A stretch of 64,000 nt of DNA from an uncultured Chitinophaga sp. (GCF_902168175.1 NZ_CABHOU010000054.1:248001-312000); one strand, 5' to 3'. Shown: positions 17,329-26,301, numbered from the stretch's first letter. The notes: a model not told the origin generated them from the letters alone. Program-made: numbers and translations.

Positions 17329-18021
17329 TTAAACCGGGGCATTAAACCCGGGTAAAGGTTGCATAGCTGGTTCAGATTCCTCGACCCTGCCGGAACTGGG
17401 TGTTCTGCCTTTTACCAGGCTAAAGGTAAAGAATACTAACACACAGCTAAATGTGCCGATAATGCTGCCGATATACACATCTTCAAAAAAGTGCTGCGCC
17501 AGGTAAATTCTCGACCATGCAGCGGTAAGCGCTAATAGAAAAAACACCAGGGATGCCGTTTTATTGCGTATGGCCATAGCCAGGAAGCAAAACATTCCAA
17601 AAGCAGTAGCCGTGTGGCCCGAAGGAAAACTCAGCGACTTGTGTACCCTTACACCCGTTACCGTGTGTATCAGAGAGGTGTCGGGAAAGTAAGCCATAGG
17701 CCTGGGCGCTCCCATTTGATGTTTAATTACCTGCACAATAATGGCTACCACCAGCAGCGTTAACCCCGCCATCAGGAACAGGCGGTATTTACGAAGCAGT
17801 AACAATACCAATATCATCAATCCAAACGCACAGCCATCGCCCAGGTAGGTAAAGTAGCTAAAGAACGGGTCGAACAGCGGGGCATGAACGCTGTTTATCC
17901 CTAAAAACAATTCTTCCTTAGAAAAAAATACGATTTGCATGGTGGCCCCAATAGCGAGCCACGCAACGAATGGCAGGAAGAAATAATGATTTCCCCTCAC
18001 CAGTGATACCAGTGTTTTCAA
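17329..18021 (-). CDS. PAP2-family membrane phosphatase
   Basis: A 230-aa protein with five or six membrane helices and the three acid-phosphatase motifs: KHQMGAPRP (KxxxxxxRP), SFPSGHTATAF (PSGH), and SRIYLAQHFFEDVYIG (SRxxxxxHxxxD). Active-site histidines are in the second and third motifs. Members remove phosphate from undecaprenyl diphosphate, phosphatidylglycerol phosphate or lipid A. The sequence does not say which, but the ArnT-like gene 22 bp downstream makes undecaprenyl carrier recycling or lipid A dephosphorylation good candidates. The C-terminal tail (about 205-230) is hydrophilic and low in complexity. Confidence 0.92.
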   Translation of the reverse strand: MKTLVSLVRGNHYFFLPFVAWLAIGATMQIVFFSKEELFLGINSVHAPLFDPFFSYFTYLGDGCAFGLMILVLLLLRKYRLFLMAGLTLLVVAIIVQVIKHQMGAPRPMAYFPDTSLIHTVTGVRVHKSLSFPSGHTATAFGMFCFLAMAIRNKTASLVFFLLALTAAWSRIYLAQHFFEDVYIGSIIGTFSCVLVFFTFSLVKGRTPSSGRVEESEPAMQPLPGFNAPV

Positions 18022-18112
18022 AGTCGAGCGTTTTGTAAGTTGTAGGTTTGTAGGTTTTCTTAATAGTCAGACGCCGCTAAATCAATCTCGTAACAGTATG
18101 TACAGTAAATCT

Positions 18113-19567
18113 CTAAATTGTTGTAGGTTCTTGTTTTTTGTTTTTTGAGTTAATGAATTTTTTGAATTTCTGGAAGGAACGATAGTAGAATTCTTTATTG
18201 AATAACTGGGAATCGTTCATGGCTTTATACACAAGGAAAGCGGCTATTGGCATAAGAATAATGTTAGATAACCACATACCGCTCCAGGTTTGCATTACTC
18301 CCCCGCGCGCCATTTTCTCCCCAATCATAAAGAAAATATTGAATATTACAAAGAATATTACAGCAAAAACAAGCGGGGTACCTAAACCGCCCTTGCGGAT
18401 GATGGAGCCAAGCGGTGCGCCAATGAGGAATAGCACAACGCAGGCAAAGGCCAGCGTAAACTTGCGCTGCCACTCCACTTTATGTAAAAGCACACGACTG
18501 TGCAACTCTTTAAATTCGGAAGCCGAAGAGGCGATATTAGTTTGTGATTCGCGGATATTCTGTTCTGCCCTTTCTAATACATAACGGCGGTCTTTGGCCG
18601 GTATTATCTGCATAAAGCTGTCGGCTTTAAGCGCGGGAGCTTTAGCCAGCCAGCCGGTATCTTTCCATTTATAAAAAGGGTAACGCGTGGTTACGTAAGC
18701 GTTTACACTGCGTGAAAAACCCTGTTCAATTTTCACGAGTGAGTCAATTGCAACATCCAGCTGCTTTACGTTCAGCATTTGCTGGTTGTCTTTGAAACTC
18801 TCTTCACTGGTTTGGTTCAAAGCGAAACCACTGAGGTCAAAAGCCTTTTTGTATTTTTTAAAGCCCTGCCGTACCAGCTGGTTTTTCTCCATATTGCTGG
18901 TGGTGCCACGCTCTTCGTATCGCCAGCCATTTTCAAGAATAAAGTAGAGGAAACGTTTATCGTCCGACACCTGCATGGTGCCTTTATCTGCCAGCGTAAG
19001 ATTATCGAAACCCGATGATCCGCCACCATTACGGTCGTAGATCATTACCTGGTGGATGGTTTTGTTATCCGCATCCTTTTTACCCACTTTTATCACATAC
19101 CCGGTTATTTCGGTGTAAAACACGCCCTGCTTAATGTTGAACGCCGGTTTAGAGTTCGTGATCTTCCAGAGTAGGGACTTGGATTTCAGGTTGGCAACTG
19201 GTATAACGTAGTTGGAGAACAGGAAGGCGAAGAGGGCAACCAGCATACAAACGAACAGCAGTGGGCGGATAAAGCGCAGCAATGAGATGCCTGCCGATTT
19301 AATCGCCACCAGTTCAAAGCTTTCGCCGAGGTTGCCGAATGTCATGATGGAAGAAAGCAGTACGGCCAGTGGCAGCGCCAATGGAACCAGGCTGGTGGTG
19401 GTATAGGCCAGCAGTTGAAGGATGGTGCCAGTGTCCAGGCCCTTACCCACAAGGTCGTCTATATATTTCCAGAGAAATTGCATTACCAGCACAAACAGCG
19501 TTACAAAGAATGTAGCGATGAATGGGCCGAGGAAGGCTTTTATAATAAGTTTATCGAGTTTCTTCAC
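18113..19567 (-). CDS. LptF/LptG-family permease (YjgP/YjgQ)
   Basis: A 484-aa protein starting MKKLDKLIIKAFLGPFIATFFVTLFVLVMQFLW, the usual first helix of LptF/G proteins. Helices at about 12-35, 55-75 and 98-120 are followed by a long periplasmic domain (about 125-370) and three C-terminal helices, with FTLAFACVVLFLIGAPLGSIIRKGGLG the conserved re-entry segment. LptF and LptG form the inner-membrane part of the ABC exporter that lifts lipopolysaccharide to the LptA bridge. The periplasmic domain is about 90 residues longer than in E. coli, common in Bacteroidota. Only one of the two paralogues is in the window, so F or G cannot be assigned. The tail after 460 is lysine-rich. Confidence 0.9.
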   Translation of the reverse strand: MKKLDKLIIKAFLGPFIATFFVTLFVLVMQFLWKYIDDLVGKGLDTGTILQLLAYTTTSLVPLALPLAVLLSSIMTFGNLGESFELVAIKSAGISLLRFIRPLLFVCMLVALFAFLFSNYVIPVANLKSKSLLWKITNSKPAFNIKQGVFYTEITGYVIKVGKKDADNKTIHQVMIYDRNGGGSSGFDNLTLADKGTMQVSDDKRFLYFILENGWRYEERGTTSNMEKNQLVRQGFKKYKKAFDLSGFALNQTSEESFKDNQQMLNVKQLDVAIDSLVKIEQGFSRSVNAYVTTRYPFYKWKDTGWLAKAPALKADSFMQIIPAKDRRYVLERAEQNIRESQTNIASSASEFKELHSRVLLHKVEWQRKFTLAFACVVLFLIGAPLGSIIRKGGLGTPLVFAVIFFVIFNIFFMIGEKMARGGVMQTWSGMWLSNIILMPIAAFLVYKAMNDSQLFNKEFYYRSFQKFKKFINSKNKKQEPTTI

Positions 19568-19620
19568 CGGTTGTTTTCGTTTATGTTGCCTGCTTCCTGC
19601 AATGCCGGCAACAAATAGGC

Positions 19621-19643
19621 TATTTTTGTAATCAACAAAGTTA
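19621..19643. promoter_or_regulatory. Divergent -7-like elements between lptF/G and the 219-aa gene
   Basis: TATTTTTG at 19621-19628 (plus strand) and TAGTTTTG-like TAACTTTG at 19643-19636 (minus strand) both match TAnnTTTG. Neither has a clear TTTG at -33. Leaders would be about 60 nt in each direction. Confidence 0.4.
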
Positions 19644-19695
19644 ACTCCTTTCCTTAAAGGAGTACGTACTTAACGCTAAAATACCGTTAAATTAT

Positions 19696-20355
19696 TTGAA
19701 ACAAATGATGAAGGGCCTGCATGATTTTGCGCTAACACCGGAGGAATACAGTATTGCATCCGATGCTGGCTGGATTTACCATAAACTCCGGATCACAGAA
19801 AAAGTATACGGATTGTTTGGCCGCCTGCACGAAATACTGGCAGCGCACCCGCTTACAGCTATGTTTCCTTTCCCCGGCAATTGCCTGGCCCAGGGCGCCA
19901 AAATATCCAAGGGTGAGCGCTACCGCGATTTGCCTTATGTGATACTGGATTATCCCCGTTATTTCAGTAACGACAATATCTTCGCCATCCGCACCCTTTT
20001 CTGGTGGGGGCAGTTTTTCAGCATTACACTGCATATATCCGGGGATGAAAAGATAAAGTACGAAAAAAGACTGCTGCAGGCTCGTGAAGCACTGGCTGCG
20101 GAAGGTTTTCACGTTTGTGTAAACAACAATCCCTGGGAACACAACTTTGAGGAGGATAATTACCTGCCTGTAGCGGGTTTGGACGTACAGGTATGGGAAA
20201 ATAACATTCTCGGGCGGCCTTTTGTGAAGTTCGCAAAACGTTATGAACTGGATGTCTGGGAAAACTTATTACCAGGCGCGGAGAAAGATTACGCTACGCT
20301 GCTAGGTTTACTGGATGAGGCGGACAGGTTATCAGTTGCCGATACGGTGGAATAA
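19696..20355 (+). CDS. Conserved-looking protein of unknown function (219 aa)
   Basis: A 219-aa soluble protein with no signal peptide or membrane helix. It is rich in aromatic residues (WIYHKLRITEKVYGLFGRL, TLFWWGQFFSITLH, VCVNNNPWEHNFEEDNY), and codon use matches its neighbours, which argues for a true gene. Its last 24 bp overlap the end of the convergent START-like gene. I do not recognise a family or any catalytic motif. The alternation of predicted strands with a central helix (YEKRLLQAREALAAEGFHV) looks like a small alpha/beta domain. A second in-frame ATG at 19705 is an alternative start. Confidence 0.7.
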   Translation: MKQMMKGLHDFALTPEEYSIASDAGWIYHKLRITEKVYGLFGRLHEILAAHPLTAMFPFPGNCLAQGAKISKGERYRDLPYVILDYPRYFSNDNIFAIRTLFWWGQFFSITLHISGDEKIKYEKRLLQAREALAAEGFHVCVNNNPWEHNFEEDNYLPVAGLDVQVWENNILGRPFVKFAKRYELDVWENLLPGAEKDYATLLGLLDEADRLSVADTVE

Positions 20356-20712
20356 ATCTTTGATCTGGTAATCCCATAACTGGCTTTGGTCCGCTACTTC
20401 CTTTTTTTCTGCGAAATCTCTTACGATCAGGATCGTTTCATTGGTTACTTCTGATATCCGTATTCTGAATTCGAAGAATTCCTCCTTCGGAGCGTGTAAC
20501 CAGTGTAAACGTATATACTCTTCTTCCTCCTGGTCCAGTATTTCCGCCTCTTCGGCAGATCCGTTCCACGAAAAGGAAAAAACATTATCCCTGAAATCTA
20601 CTTTATCAGCAAACCATTCTTGCAGGCCTGCGGGGGTGGATAGAAATTCATATAAGATACTTGGAGAGCACCGTACCGGATATTCTAACTCATATTGCAC
20701 TTTCTTTGACAT
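20332..20712 (-). CDS. START-like (SRPBCC) domain protein
   Basis: A 126-aa protein. The opening strand KVQYELEYPVRCSPSILYEFLSTPAGLQEWFADKV is the typical START/AHSA1 beginning: first strand, two short helices with a PxxLxxFL pattern, then LxxWF. Later strands and a closing amphipathic helix (QSQLWDYQIKDLFHRIG) complete the fold. The family forms a deep hydrophobic pocket; this short form is common in Bacteroidota, with ligand unknown. It ends by overlapping a convergent gene by 24 bp. No operon partner is seen. Confidence 0.8.
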   Translation of the reverse strand: MSKKVQYELEYPVRCSPSILYEFLSTPAGLQEWFADKVDFRDNVFSFSWNGSAEEAEILDQEEEEYIRLHWLHAPKEEFFEFRIRISEVTNETILIVRDFAEKKEVADQSQLWDYQIKDLFHRIGN

Positions 20713-21140
20713 TGCTCGGTATTATTAAAGAATCAAAATCATCTGTGCTGCAATTATAGAAAAATATTTAGTCTATCAAAATTATTTCTCCAGTTTTTTT
20801 TAACAGGACAAGTCATTCATTTTCACGGGTGAATATAATTTTTTATATTATTCCTTTTGTGTATGGATAAATATAATTCTGTAGACGATAAACGGTGTTT
20901 TGACACTTTATCCGTAAATTGCAGGTAGTAATGCACGTTGACCTATTTTTCTCAATCGCCGCCTGTAACGAGTTCTACTACAGCGATTATAGAAATTAAC
21001 ACGTTTCAATCGATTTTGGTTGAAAATGGTCTAACAGACAATAATTTTTTTTGGTGGACTTCTAAAAAAAGTTATTTTTGTTCAGCATTCTTCTAAAGTT
21101 AACATTTTATTAACCTGTAACTGTTCCGATTGCTATGTCA
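20713..21140. other. AT-rich leader region of rpoD, no gene seen
   Basis: About 425 bp with no open frame of note. AT-rich runs lie at 20750-20880 and 21010-21120. It should contain the rpoD promoter, but I find no full TTTG / TAnnTTTG pair at proper spacing. Confidence 0.5.
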
Positions 21141-22010
21141 ATGCGCCAACTAAAAATCACCAAATCCATCACCAACAGGGAGTCCCAGTCGCTGGAGAAG
21201 TATTTGCAGGAGATTGGTAAAGTAGATTTGATCACTCCTGAAGAGGAAGTGAACCTGGCCATCCGCATCAAACAGGGCGACCAGCGCGCTTTGGAGAAAT
21301 TGACCAAAGCAAACTTGCGTTTTGTGGTGTCTGTTGCCAAACAATACCAGAACCAAGGCCTTTCCCTGAGCGATCTGATTAATGAGGGCAACCTTGGCCT
21401 GATTAAAGCAGCCCAGCGTTTTGACGAAACCCGCGGTTTTAAATTCATCTCATACGCAGTATGGTGGATCCGCCAGTCAATTCTCCAGGCTTTGGCCGAA
21501 CAATCGCGCATTGTACGTTTACCGCTGAATAAAGTGGGTCTTTCCAACAAAATCAGCAAAGCATATTCTCAACTCGAACAGGAATTTGAAAGAGAGCCGT
21601 CTCCCGACGAACTGGCTACCATCCTGGAAATTAATACGGAGGAAGTGGAAGCCACCCTTGGTGTTGCCGCCCGCCACGTATCCATGGACGCCCCTTTCAT
21701 TGATGGTGAAGACAACTCCCTGCTGGATGTACTGGCTAACCCGAACGCTTCCAGCGCCGACGAAGAACTGGACCACCATGATTCATTGCGCCGCGAAATA
21801 GAACGTTCACTTTCTACGCTTACAGACAGGCAGAAAGACGTAATTATCCTTTATTTCGGTATTGCTGTAGAGCATCCGATGTCGCTGGAAGATATCGGCG
21901 AAAAATTTGGTCTCACCCGCGAGCGTGTACGCCAGATTAAGGATAAAGCGATCACAAAACTTCGTACTACTTCAAGAAGCAAGCTGCTGAGGAATTACCT
22001 CGGGAGCTGA
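21141..22010 (+). CDS. rpoD: Primary RNA polymerase sigma factor (RpoD/SigA, short Bacteroidota form)
   Basis: A 289-aa sigma factor that begins at the ATG at 21141 ([26 protein letters not shown]), the usual Bacteroidota start; an ATG two codons earlier is possible. Region 1.1 is absent, as in sigma-ABfr. Region 2 has [46 protein letters not shown] and [12 protein letters not shown], region 3 [17 protein letters not shown], and region 4 the [24 protein letters not shown] helix-turn-helix. It directs polymerase to the TTTG / TAnnTTTG promoters seen in this window. It is followed after 118 bp by ffh, with ffh having its own promoter. Confidence 0.97.
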   Translation: MRQLKITKSITNRESQSLEKYLQEIGKVDLITPEEEVNLAIRIKQGDQRALEKLTKANLRFVVSVAKQYQNQGLSLSDLINEGNLGLIKAAQRFDETRGFKFISYAVWWIRQSILQALAEQSRIVRLPLNKVGLSNKISKAYSQLEQEFEREPSPDELATILEINTEEVEATLGVAARHVSMDAPFIDGEDNSLLDVLANPNASSADEELDHHDSLRREIERSLSTLTDRQKDVIILYFGIAVEHPMSLEDIGEKFGLTRERVRQIKDKAITKLRTTSRSKLLRNYLGS

Positions 22011-22026
22011 TAAGCAGGCCTTACTG

Positions 22027-22059
22027 TTTGCTTTTTCTCTGAAATAAAACATATTTTTG
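22027..22059 (+). promoter_or_regulatory. Bacteroidota promoter of ffh
   Basis: TTTG at 22027-22030 (-33) and TATTTTTG at 22052-22059 (-7), with the consensus 21-bp spacing. The start site would be near 22066, just before the hairpin at 22070-22097. Confidence 0.75.
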
Positions 22060-22069
22060 CAGACCTTAG

Positions 22070-22097
22070 AATGGTGAATATCGTGATATTCACCATT
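22070..22097 (+). terminator. Perfect 13-bp hairpin in the ffh leader
   Basis: AATGGTGAATATC (22070-22082) / GATATTCACCATT (22085-22097), two-base spacer, followed by TTTATTTAA. It can end rpoD transcripts, but it also lies downstream of the ffh promoter, so ffh transcripts begin with it. It may be a terminator, an attenuator, or a stabilising 5' hairpin. Confidence 0.75.
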
Positions 22098-22128
22098 TTT
22101 ATTTAATACAGTCACAAATCAACAAAAC

Positions 22129-23460
22129 ATGTTCGAATCACTATCGGAGCGGCTCGACTCGGCGTTTAAGCAGCTAAAAGGCGAAGGACGCATTTCCGAG
22201 ATTAATATAGCCACTACTGTGAAAGAGATCCGCCGCGCACTCGTGGATGCGGACGTGAACTTCAAGATAGCAAAGGATTTTACCGATAGAGTAAAAGATA
22301 AAGCCCTCGGAGAAAAAGTACTTACTTCCATTTCACCTGGTCAGTTAATGGTGAAAATCGTGAAAGACGAGCTGGTGGAACTGATGGGGAACACGGAAGT
22401 GGAACTGGACCTGAAAACAAATCCTACAGTTATCCTGATCGCGGGTTTGCAGGGTTCTGGTAAAACCACGTTCTCGGGCAAACTGGCCAATTTCCTCAAA
22501 ACAAAGAAAAATAAGAAACCGTTGCTGGTAGCGGCGGATATTTACCGCCCTGCGGCTATCGACCAGTTGAAAGTACTGGGTGGACAGATAGGAGTAGAGG
22601 TATACGCAGAGCCTGAGAACAAAAACGCGGTTCAGATAGCTGAAAACGCTATCAAAGAGGCGAAAGCGAAAGGTAACAACGTAATTATTATCGATACCGC
22701 CGGCCGTTTGGCGGTAGATGAGGTAATGATGACCGAAGTGGCTAATATCAAAAAAGCGGTTAATCCCCAGGAAATCCTGTTCGTAGTGGATTCGATGACT
22801 GGTCAGGATGCCGTTAATACTGCAAAGTCGTTCAACGAACGCCTGGACTTTTCGGGTGTGGTGCTTACCAAGCTGGATGGTGATACCCGTGGTGGCGCGG
22901 CCCTCACGATCAAGTACACCGTACAGAAGCCCATCAAGTTCGTGAGTATGGGCGAAAAGCTCGATACGCTTGACGTGTTTTACCCCGAGCGTATGGCACA
23001 GCGTATCCTCGGAATGGGTGATATTACCACCCTGGTAGAGAGGGCGCAGGCGCAGTTCGACGAAGAGCAGGCTAAAAAGCTGGAGAAAAAGATCCGTCAG
23101 AATAAATTCGATTTCGACGATTTTAAGGAGCAGCTGGGGCAGATCAAGAAAATGGGTAGCCTGAAGGACCTGTTGGGAATGATTCCCGGAGTTGGTAAGG
23201 CAGTAAAAGACCTGGACATCAGCGACGACGCTTTTAAGGGCATTGAAGCGATGATCAACTCTATGACCCCGGCAGAACGTGCCGATCCGGATGTGATCGA
23301 CGGAAGCCGCCGCAAACGCATTGCAAAGGGCGCCGGTAAAGATATCCAGGACGTTAACCAGTTCATGAAACAGTTCGAGCAGATGCGTCAGATGATGAAG
23401 ATGATGAACAAAATGCCCGGTGGTGGAAAAGGACTGAAAGGAATGGGAATGGGCAGATAA
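22129..23460 (+). CDS. ffh: Signal recognition particle GTPase Ffh
   Basis: A 443-aa SRP54 protein of usual length. The N-terminal helical bundle (1-90) is followed by the GTPase G domain: GLQGSGKTTFSGKLA (G1, near 105-118), DTAGRLAVDE (G3), TKLDGDTRGGAAL (G4 and closing loop). The M domain (about 300-443) ends in a methionine-rich tail (FEQMRQMMKMMNKMPGGG) that binds 4.5S RNA and signal sequences. It targets nascent membrane and secreted proteins to FtsY and the translocon. It sits ahead of rpsP-rimM-trmD-rplS, the conserved bacterial order, but rpsP has its own promoter. Confidence 0.97.
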   Translation: MFESLSERLDSAFKQLKGEGRISEINIATTVKEIRRALVDADVNFKIAKDFTDRVKDKALGEKVLTSISPGQLMVKIVKDELVELMGNTEVELDLKTNPTVILIAGLQGSGKTTFSGKLANFLKTKKNKKPLLVAADIYRPAAIDQLKVLGGQIGVEVYAEPENKNAVQIAENAIKEAKAKGNNVIIIDTAGRLAVDEVMMTEVANIKKAVNPQEILFVVDSMTGQDAVNTAKSFNERLDFSGVVLTKLDGDTRGGAALTIKYTVQKPIKFVSMGEKLDTLDVFYPERMAQRILGMGDITTLVERAQAQFDEEQAKKLEKKIRQNKFDFDDFKEQLGQIKKMGSLKDLLGMIPGVGKAVKDLDISDDAFKGIEAMINSMTPAERADPDVIDGSRRKRIAKGAGKDIQDVNQFMKQFEQMRQMMKMMNKMPGGGKGLKGMGMGR

Positions 23461-23514
23461 AATGCCCCTGACCAGCACCCGGCAAGATAATTTTTTATAA
23501 AAAAAGCATTGTGT

Positions 23515-23546
23515 TTTGGGAAATAACAATTTTCAATGTACATTTG
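23515..23546 (+). promoter_or_regulatory. Bacteroidota promoter of rpsP
   Basis: TTTG at 23515-23518 and TACATTTG at 23539-23546, spaced by 20 bp. The start would be near 23553, 47 bp before the rpsP ATG. Confidence 0.75.
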
Positions 23547-23599
23547 CTGCCCGATAGAAACAATATTTTATAACTCGCAAAAAATAATTCGACTTATTT

Positions 23600-24055
23600 A
23601 TGCCAGTAAAGATCAGATTACAGAGACATGGCGCAAAAAAGAGACCTTTTTACTTCATCGTTGTAGCCGATGCGCGCGCGCCCCGCGATGGTAAGTTTAT
23701 CCAGAAAATTGGAACTTACAACCCGCTTACAGTACCAGCCTCTATCAACATCGACACCGAAAAGGCGCTCCGTTGGTTGCAGAAAGGTGCTCAGCCTACA
23801 GATACCGTTAGAAGGATACTGTCTTTCAAAGGTGTACTTTACCTGAAACACCTCCTGCGTGGTGTTAAACTGGGCCTGTTCGACGAGCCTACTGCTTACA
23901 AGAAATTTGAGCAGTGGCAGGCAGATCACGAGCAGAAAGTATCAGCTCGCCGCGAAAGCCAGAAGAAAGCAAGAGTTGCTGTTCCTATTATCAGGAAAGT
24001 AGAAGAAACTCCAGCTCCTTCTGAACCAGCTGCAGAAGGCGAAGCAGAAGCTTAA
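23600..24055 (+). CDS. rpsP: 30S ribosomal protein S16
   Basis: A 151-aa protein. Residues 1-85 are the S16 domain ([26 protein letters not shown], then [15 protein letters not shown]). The remaining 65 residues are a charged extension ([13 protein letters not shown], ending [10 protein letters not shown]), longer than the E. coli form of 82 aa, as in many Bacteroidota. S16 binds 16S rRNA and is needed for 30S assembly. A stable hairpin lies between it and rimM, so it may be made in excess over the maturation genes downstream. Confidence 0.97.
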   Translation: MPVKIRLQRHGAKKRPFYFIVVADARAPRDGKFIQKIGTYNPLTVPASINIDTEKALRWLQKGAQPTDTVRRILSFKGVLYLKHLLRGVKLGLFDEPTAYKKFEQWQADHEQKVSARRESQKKARVAVPIIRKVEETPAPSEPAAEGEAEA

Positions 24056-24076
24056 TTCTTACCGATTACAATATTC

Positions 24077-24111
24077 AAAAAGGGAAGTTTGCTCGCAAGC
24101 TTTCCCTTTTT
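24077..24111 (+). terminator. Hairpin between rpsP and rimM
   Basis: AAAAAGGGAAGTTTGC (24077-24092) pairs with GCAAGCTTTCCCTTTTT (24095-24111) around a two-base loop with one bulge. It ends in a T run, so it is a likely partial terminator that lowers rimM-trmD levels below rpsP. Confidence 0.7.
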
Positions 24112-24147
24112 GCTTTTTGGCCCTGGCCAATGCAGCATAGCCCGTTT

Positions 24148-24666
24148 ATGACCAATTACTTCAGTATAGGAAAAATATCCGCCGTTTTTGGATTGGAAGG
24201 AGAAGTGATACTCAAGCACAGTCTTGGGAAGAAAACTTCTTTCAAAGGAGTGGAAGTACTATTCCTGGAAGAAAAGAAGGATAGTTTTATTCCTTACTTC
24301 CTCGAAAAGGCCAAACCTCGCGACCATGAACAAGTGTACGTAAAGCTGGAAGGGGTAAACAGCCCCGAAGCTGCCCGTAAACTACTCCAGCGTGGCGTTT
24401 ACCTGACTGAAACCGATTTTAAGCAACAAGCCGCTTCTGCCGCGCCATTATCATTACTTGGTTTTAATGTGCAGGACGAACATGAGGGCGACCTGGGCGT
24501 TATTGAAGAGATTATTGAGATGCCGATGCAAGTGCTGGCCCGGATTACCCTGAATGGTAAAGAGGCCTTACTGCCCATCAACGAGCAAACACTGCAAAAA
24601 GTCGACAAAAAGAAACAAACGGTTCACCTGTCCCTGCCGGGCGGTTTGCTGGACATTTACAAATAG
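24148..24666 (+). CDS. rimM: 16S rRNA processing protein RimM
   Basis: A 172-aa protein from the ATG at 24148 (MTNYFSIGKISAVFGLEGEVILKH), the usual RimM opening; an ATG at 24130 adds six residues and is less likely. The N-terminal RimM beta-barrel (about 1-85) is followed by a PRC-barrel domain (about 95-170) with DLGVIEEIIEMPMQVLARITLNGKEALLPINE. RimM binds S19 and helps mature the 3' domain of the 30S subunit. It lies between rpsP and trmD, as in most bacteria. Confidence 0.95.
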   Translation: MTNYFSIGKISAVFGLEGEVILKHSLGKKTSFKGVEVLFLEEKKDSFIPYFLEKAKPRDHEQVYVKLEGVNSPEAARKLLQRGVYLTETDFKQQAASAAPLSLLGFNVQDEHEGDLGVIEEIIEMPMQVLARITLNGKEALLPINEQTLQKVDKKKQTVHLSLPGGLLDIYK

Positions 24667-24684
24667 CCTGATAATTTCCGGATT

Positions 24685-25365
24685 ATGCGAATAGATATTA
24701 TCACCGTATTGCCCGAACTGCTGGAGAGCCCATTTTCCCATTCGATCCTTAAAAGAGCGAAGGCAAAGGGGTTGCTGGAGATAAATGTTCACCATTTACG
24801 CCAGTATTCCACTTTCAGGCACCAGCAGGTAGACGACTACCAGTTTGGCGGAGGTGCCGGTATGGTGATGATGATGGAACCACTGGTGAATGCCATAGAG
24901 GATTTGCAGAAGCAGGTGCAGTACGACGAGGTAATATACCTCACCCCGGATGGAAAGACCCTGGACCAGCGTATGGCCAACGGTTTGTCGCTGAAGGGCA
25001 ACCTGCTGATGATCTGCGGTCACTATAAAGGCATTGACGAGCGGTTTCGGGAGCATTTTGTAACCATGGAGGTATCCATAGGCGATTTTGTGCTGTCTGG
25101 GGGAGAGTTAGCAGCTGCAGTGCTGGTAGATTCCATCGGCCGGCTGTTGCCGGGGGTACTGAATGACGAAACTTCGGCCTTATTCGACTCATTCCAGGAT
25201 AATTTGCTGGCACCGCCGGTGTACACCCGTCCTGAAGAGTTCAGGGGCTGGAAGGTGCCCGATGTGCTGCTTAGCGGCGATCACAGGAAAATAGATGAAT
25301 GGCGACATGATATGGCGTTGAAACGCACTAAGGACAGGCGTCCTGACCTTTTAAACAACGATTAA
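24685..25365 (+). CDS. trmD: tRNA (guanine-N1)-methyltransferase TrmD
   Basis: A 226-aa SPOUT methyltransferase that makes m1G37 in tRNAs, which prevents +1 frameshifting. Signature segments are [36 protein letters not shown], and [29 protein letters not shown], which form the trefoil knot that binds S-adenosylmethionine, then the C-terminal RNA-binding helices. It starts 18 bp after rimM. The length fits the family (about 230-255). Confidence 0.97.
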   Translation: MRIDIITVLPELLESPFSHSILKRAKAKGLLEINVHHLRQYSTFRHQQVDDYQFGGGAGMVMMMEPLVNAIEDLQKQVQYDEVIYLTPDGKTLDQRMANGLSLKGNLLMICGHYKGIDERFREHFVTMEVSIGDFVLSGGELAAAVLVDSIGRLLPGVLNDETSALFDSFQDNLLAPPVYTRPEEFRGWKVPDVLLSGDHRKIDEWRHDMALKRTKDRRPDLLNND

Positions 25366-25442
25366 TTCAACATTGGCGCGGGTGAGAAGCGATAATTTTC
25401 AAAAAATAGCCAGGTTCTTCTTGGTATTTGTATTTTCTTTCT

Positions 25443-25450
25443 TACCTTTG
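25443..25450 (+). promoter_or_regulatory. -7-like element upstream of rplS
   Basis: TACCTTTG matches TAnnTTTG 21 bp before the rplS ATG. A weak CTTG at 25420-25423 lies at 19-bp spacing as a possible -33 element. Confidence 0.45.
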
Positions 25451-25471
25451 CCGTCCTTAAATAATTGAAAG

Positions 25472-25819
25472 ATGAACGCAATTTCTTTTGTTCACGAGCA
25501 GCTGACTGCCAAAAAAGAGTTTCCAAAATTCAAAGCCGGTGACAACGTTACCGTTAACTATAAGATTGTAGAAGGTAACAAGGAGCGTATCCAGTCCTTC
25601 AAAGGAGACGTAGTGAAGATCCAGGGAACAGGCTTTACAGCTTCTTTCACCGTAAGAAAAATTTCTGATGGTGTGGGTGTTGAAAGGACTTTGCCTTTGT
25701 ATTCTCCCAACATTGACTCTATCGTACTGAACAAGGTAGGTAAAGTTAGAAGATCAAGATTGTTCTACCTCCGCGAGCGCGCAGGTAAAGCAGCCCGTAT
25801 TAAAGAGAAAAGGGTTTAG
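25472..25819 (+). CDS. rplS: 50S ribosomal protein L19
   Basis: A 115-aa L19 of normal size. The SH3-like barrel includes FKAGDNVTVNYKIVEGNKERIQSFKGDVV, FTVRKISDGVGVERTLPLYSPNI and KVGKVRRSRLFYLRERAGKAARIKEKR, the family signature. L19 lies at the 30S-50S interface. It follows trmD after 106 bp with a possible promoter of its own and is closed by a strong terminator. Confidence 0.97.
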   Translation: MNAISFVHEQLTAKKEFPKFKAGDNVTVNYKIVEGNKERIQSFKGDVVKIQGTGFTASFTVRKISDGVGVERTLPLYSPNIDSIVLNKVGKVRRSRLFYLRERAGKAARIKEKRV

Positions 25820-25844
25820 TATAAATACAGGGAAAATTAGTGAT

Positions 25845-25869
25845 AACGGGAGCCCGTTGGGTTCCCGTT
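25845..25869 (+). terminator. Terminator after rplS
   Basis: AACGGGAGCCC (25845-25855) / GGGTTCCCGTT (25859-25869), 11-bp stem with one G-T pair and a GTT loop, followed by CTTTTTG. Confidence 0.88.
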
Positions 25870-25995
25870 CTTTTTGTGCCTGGTCGTTTCCCTGTAGCCG
25901 TTTTCAATTCTTAAAATAGACTTAAAGTGGGTGTTTTAAGTGGAAACCCCGATTTAATGTCTATCTTTACTGTCTGAACGTTTAAAACTGAGAAA

Positions 25996-26229
25996 ATGAC
26001 TTCATTAATCGCGAAAACGCCTCTCTTATTGTTCCAGGATTTGGGTATGACCGAGATCCTGTTGATTGCTCTGGTAGTGCTGCTGATGTTTGGCGGTAAA
26101 AAAATTCCTGAGTTAATGCGTGGCCTGGGTAAAGGTATCCGTGAATTTAACGATGCTAAAAACAACGTACGCCAGGAAATTCAGGACGGTATGAAAGAAA
26201 CTCCTTCTTCAACCGAGCAGAAGCAATAA
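25996..26229 (+). CDS. tatA: Sec-independent translocase component TatA/E
   Basis: A 77-aa protein: short N-terminal stretch, one helix [17 protein letters not shown] (18-34), hinge, amphipathic helix [23 protein letters not shown], then a polar tail. The FGGKKIPEL(M)[10 protein letters not shown] pattern is the TatA/E signature. TatA forms the pore-lining assembly that exports folded proteins with twin-arginine signals; the SOD at 14854 is one possible client. The 17 residues ahead of the helix are longer than usual, and Met18 could be the actual start. It is followed by gatA after 72 bp. Confidence 0.93.
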   Translation: MTSLIAKTPLLLFQDLGMTEILLIALVVLLMFGGKKIPELMRGLGKGIREFNDAKNNVRQEIQDGMKETPSSTEQKQ

Positions 26230-26301
26230 TCTTCCGAAACATATTCCCTTTAGGGTATTCTATTAGTAAATCTCCCATTGTAGATTTTAACTGGTTTAGG
26301 T

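Noticed and set aside
20900..20935. Sigma70-like TTGACA promoter before rpoD
   Set aside because: A TTGACA exists, but no -10 box at 17 bp, and the organism uses the Bacteroidota consensus.
22345..23529. A 394-aa open frame antisense to ffh
   Set aside because: It is a shadow of the ffh frame; composition is His/Val/Leu heavy, with no conserved domain, and ffh is certain.
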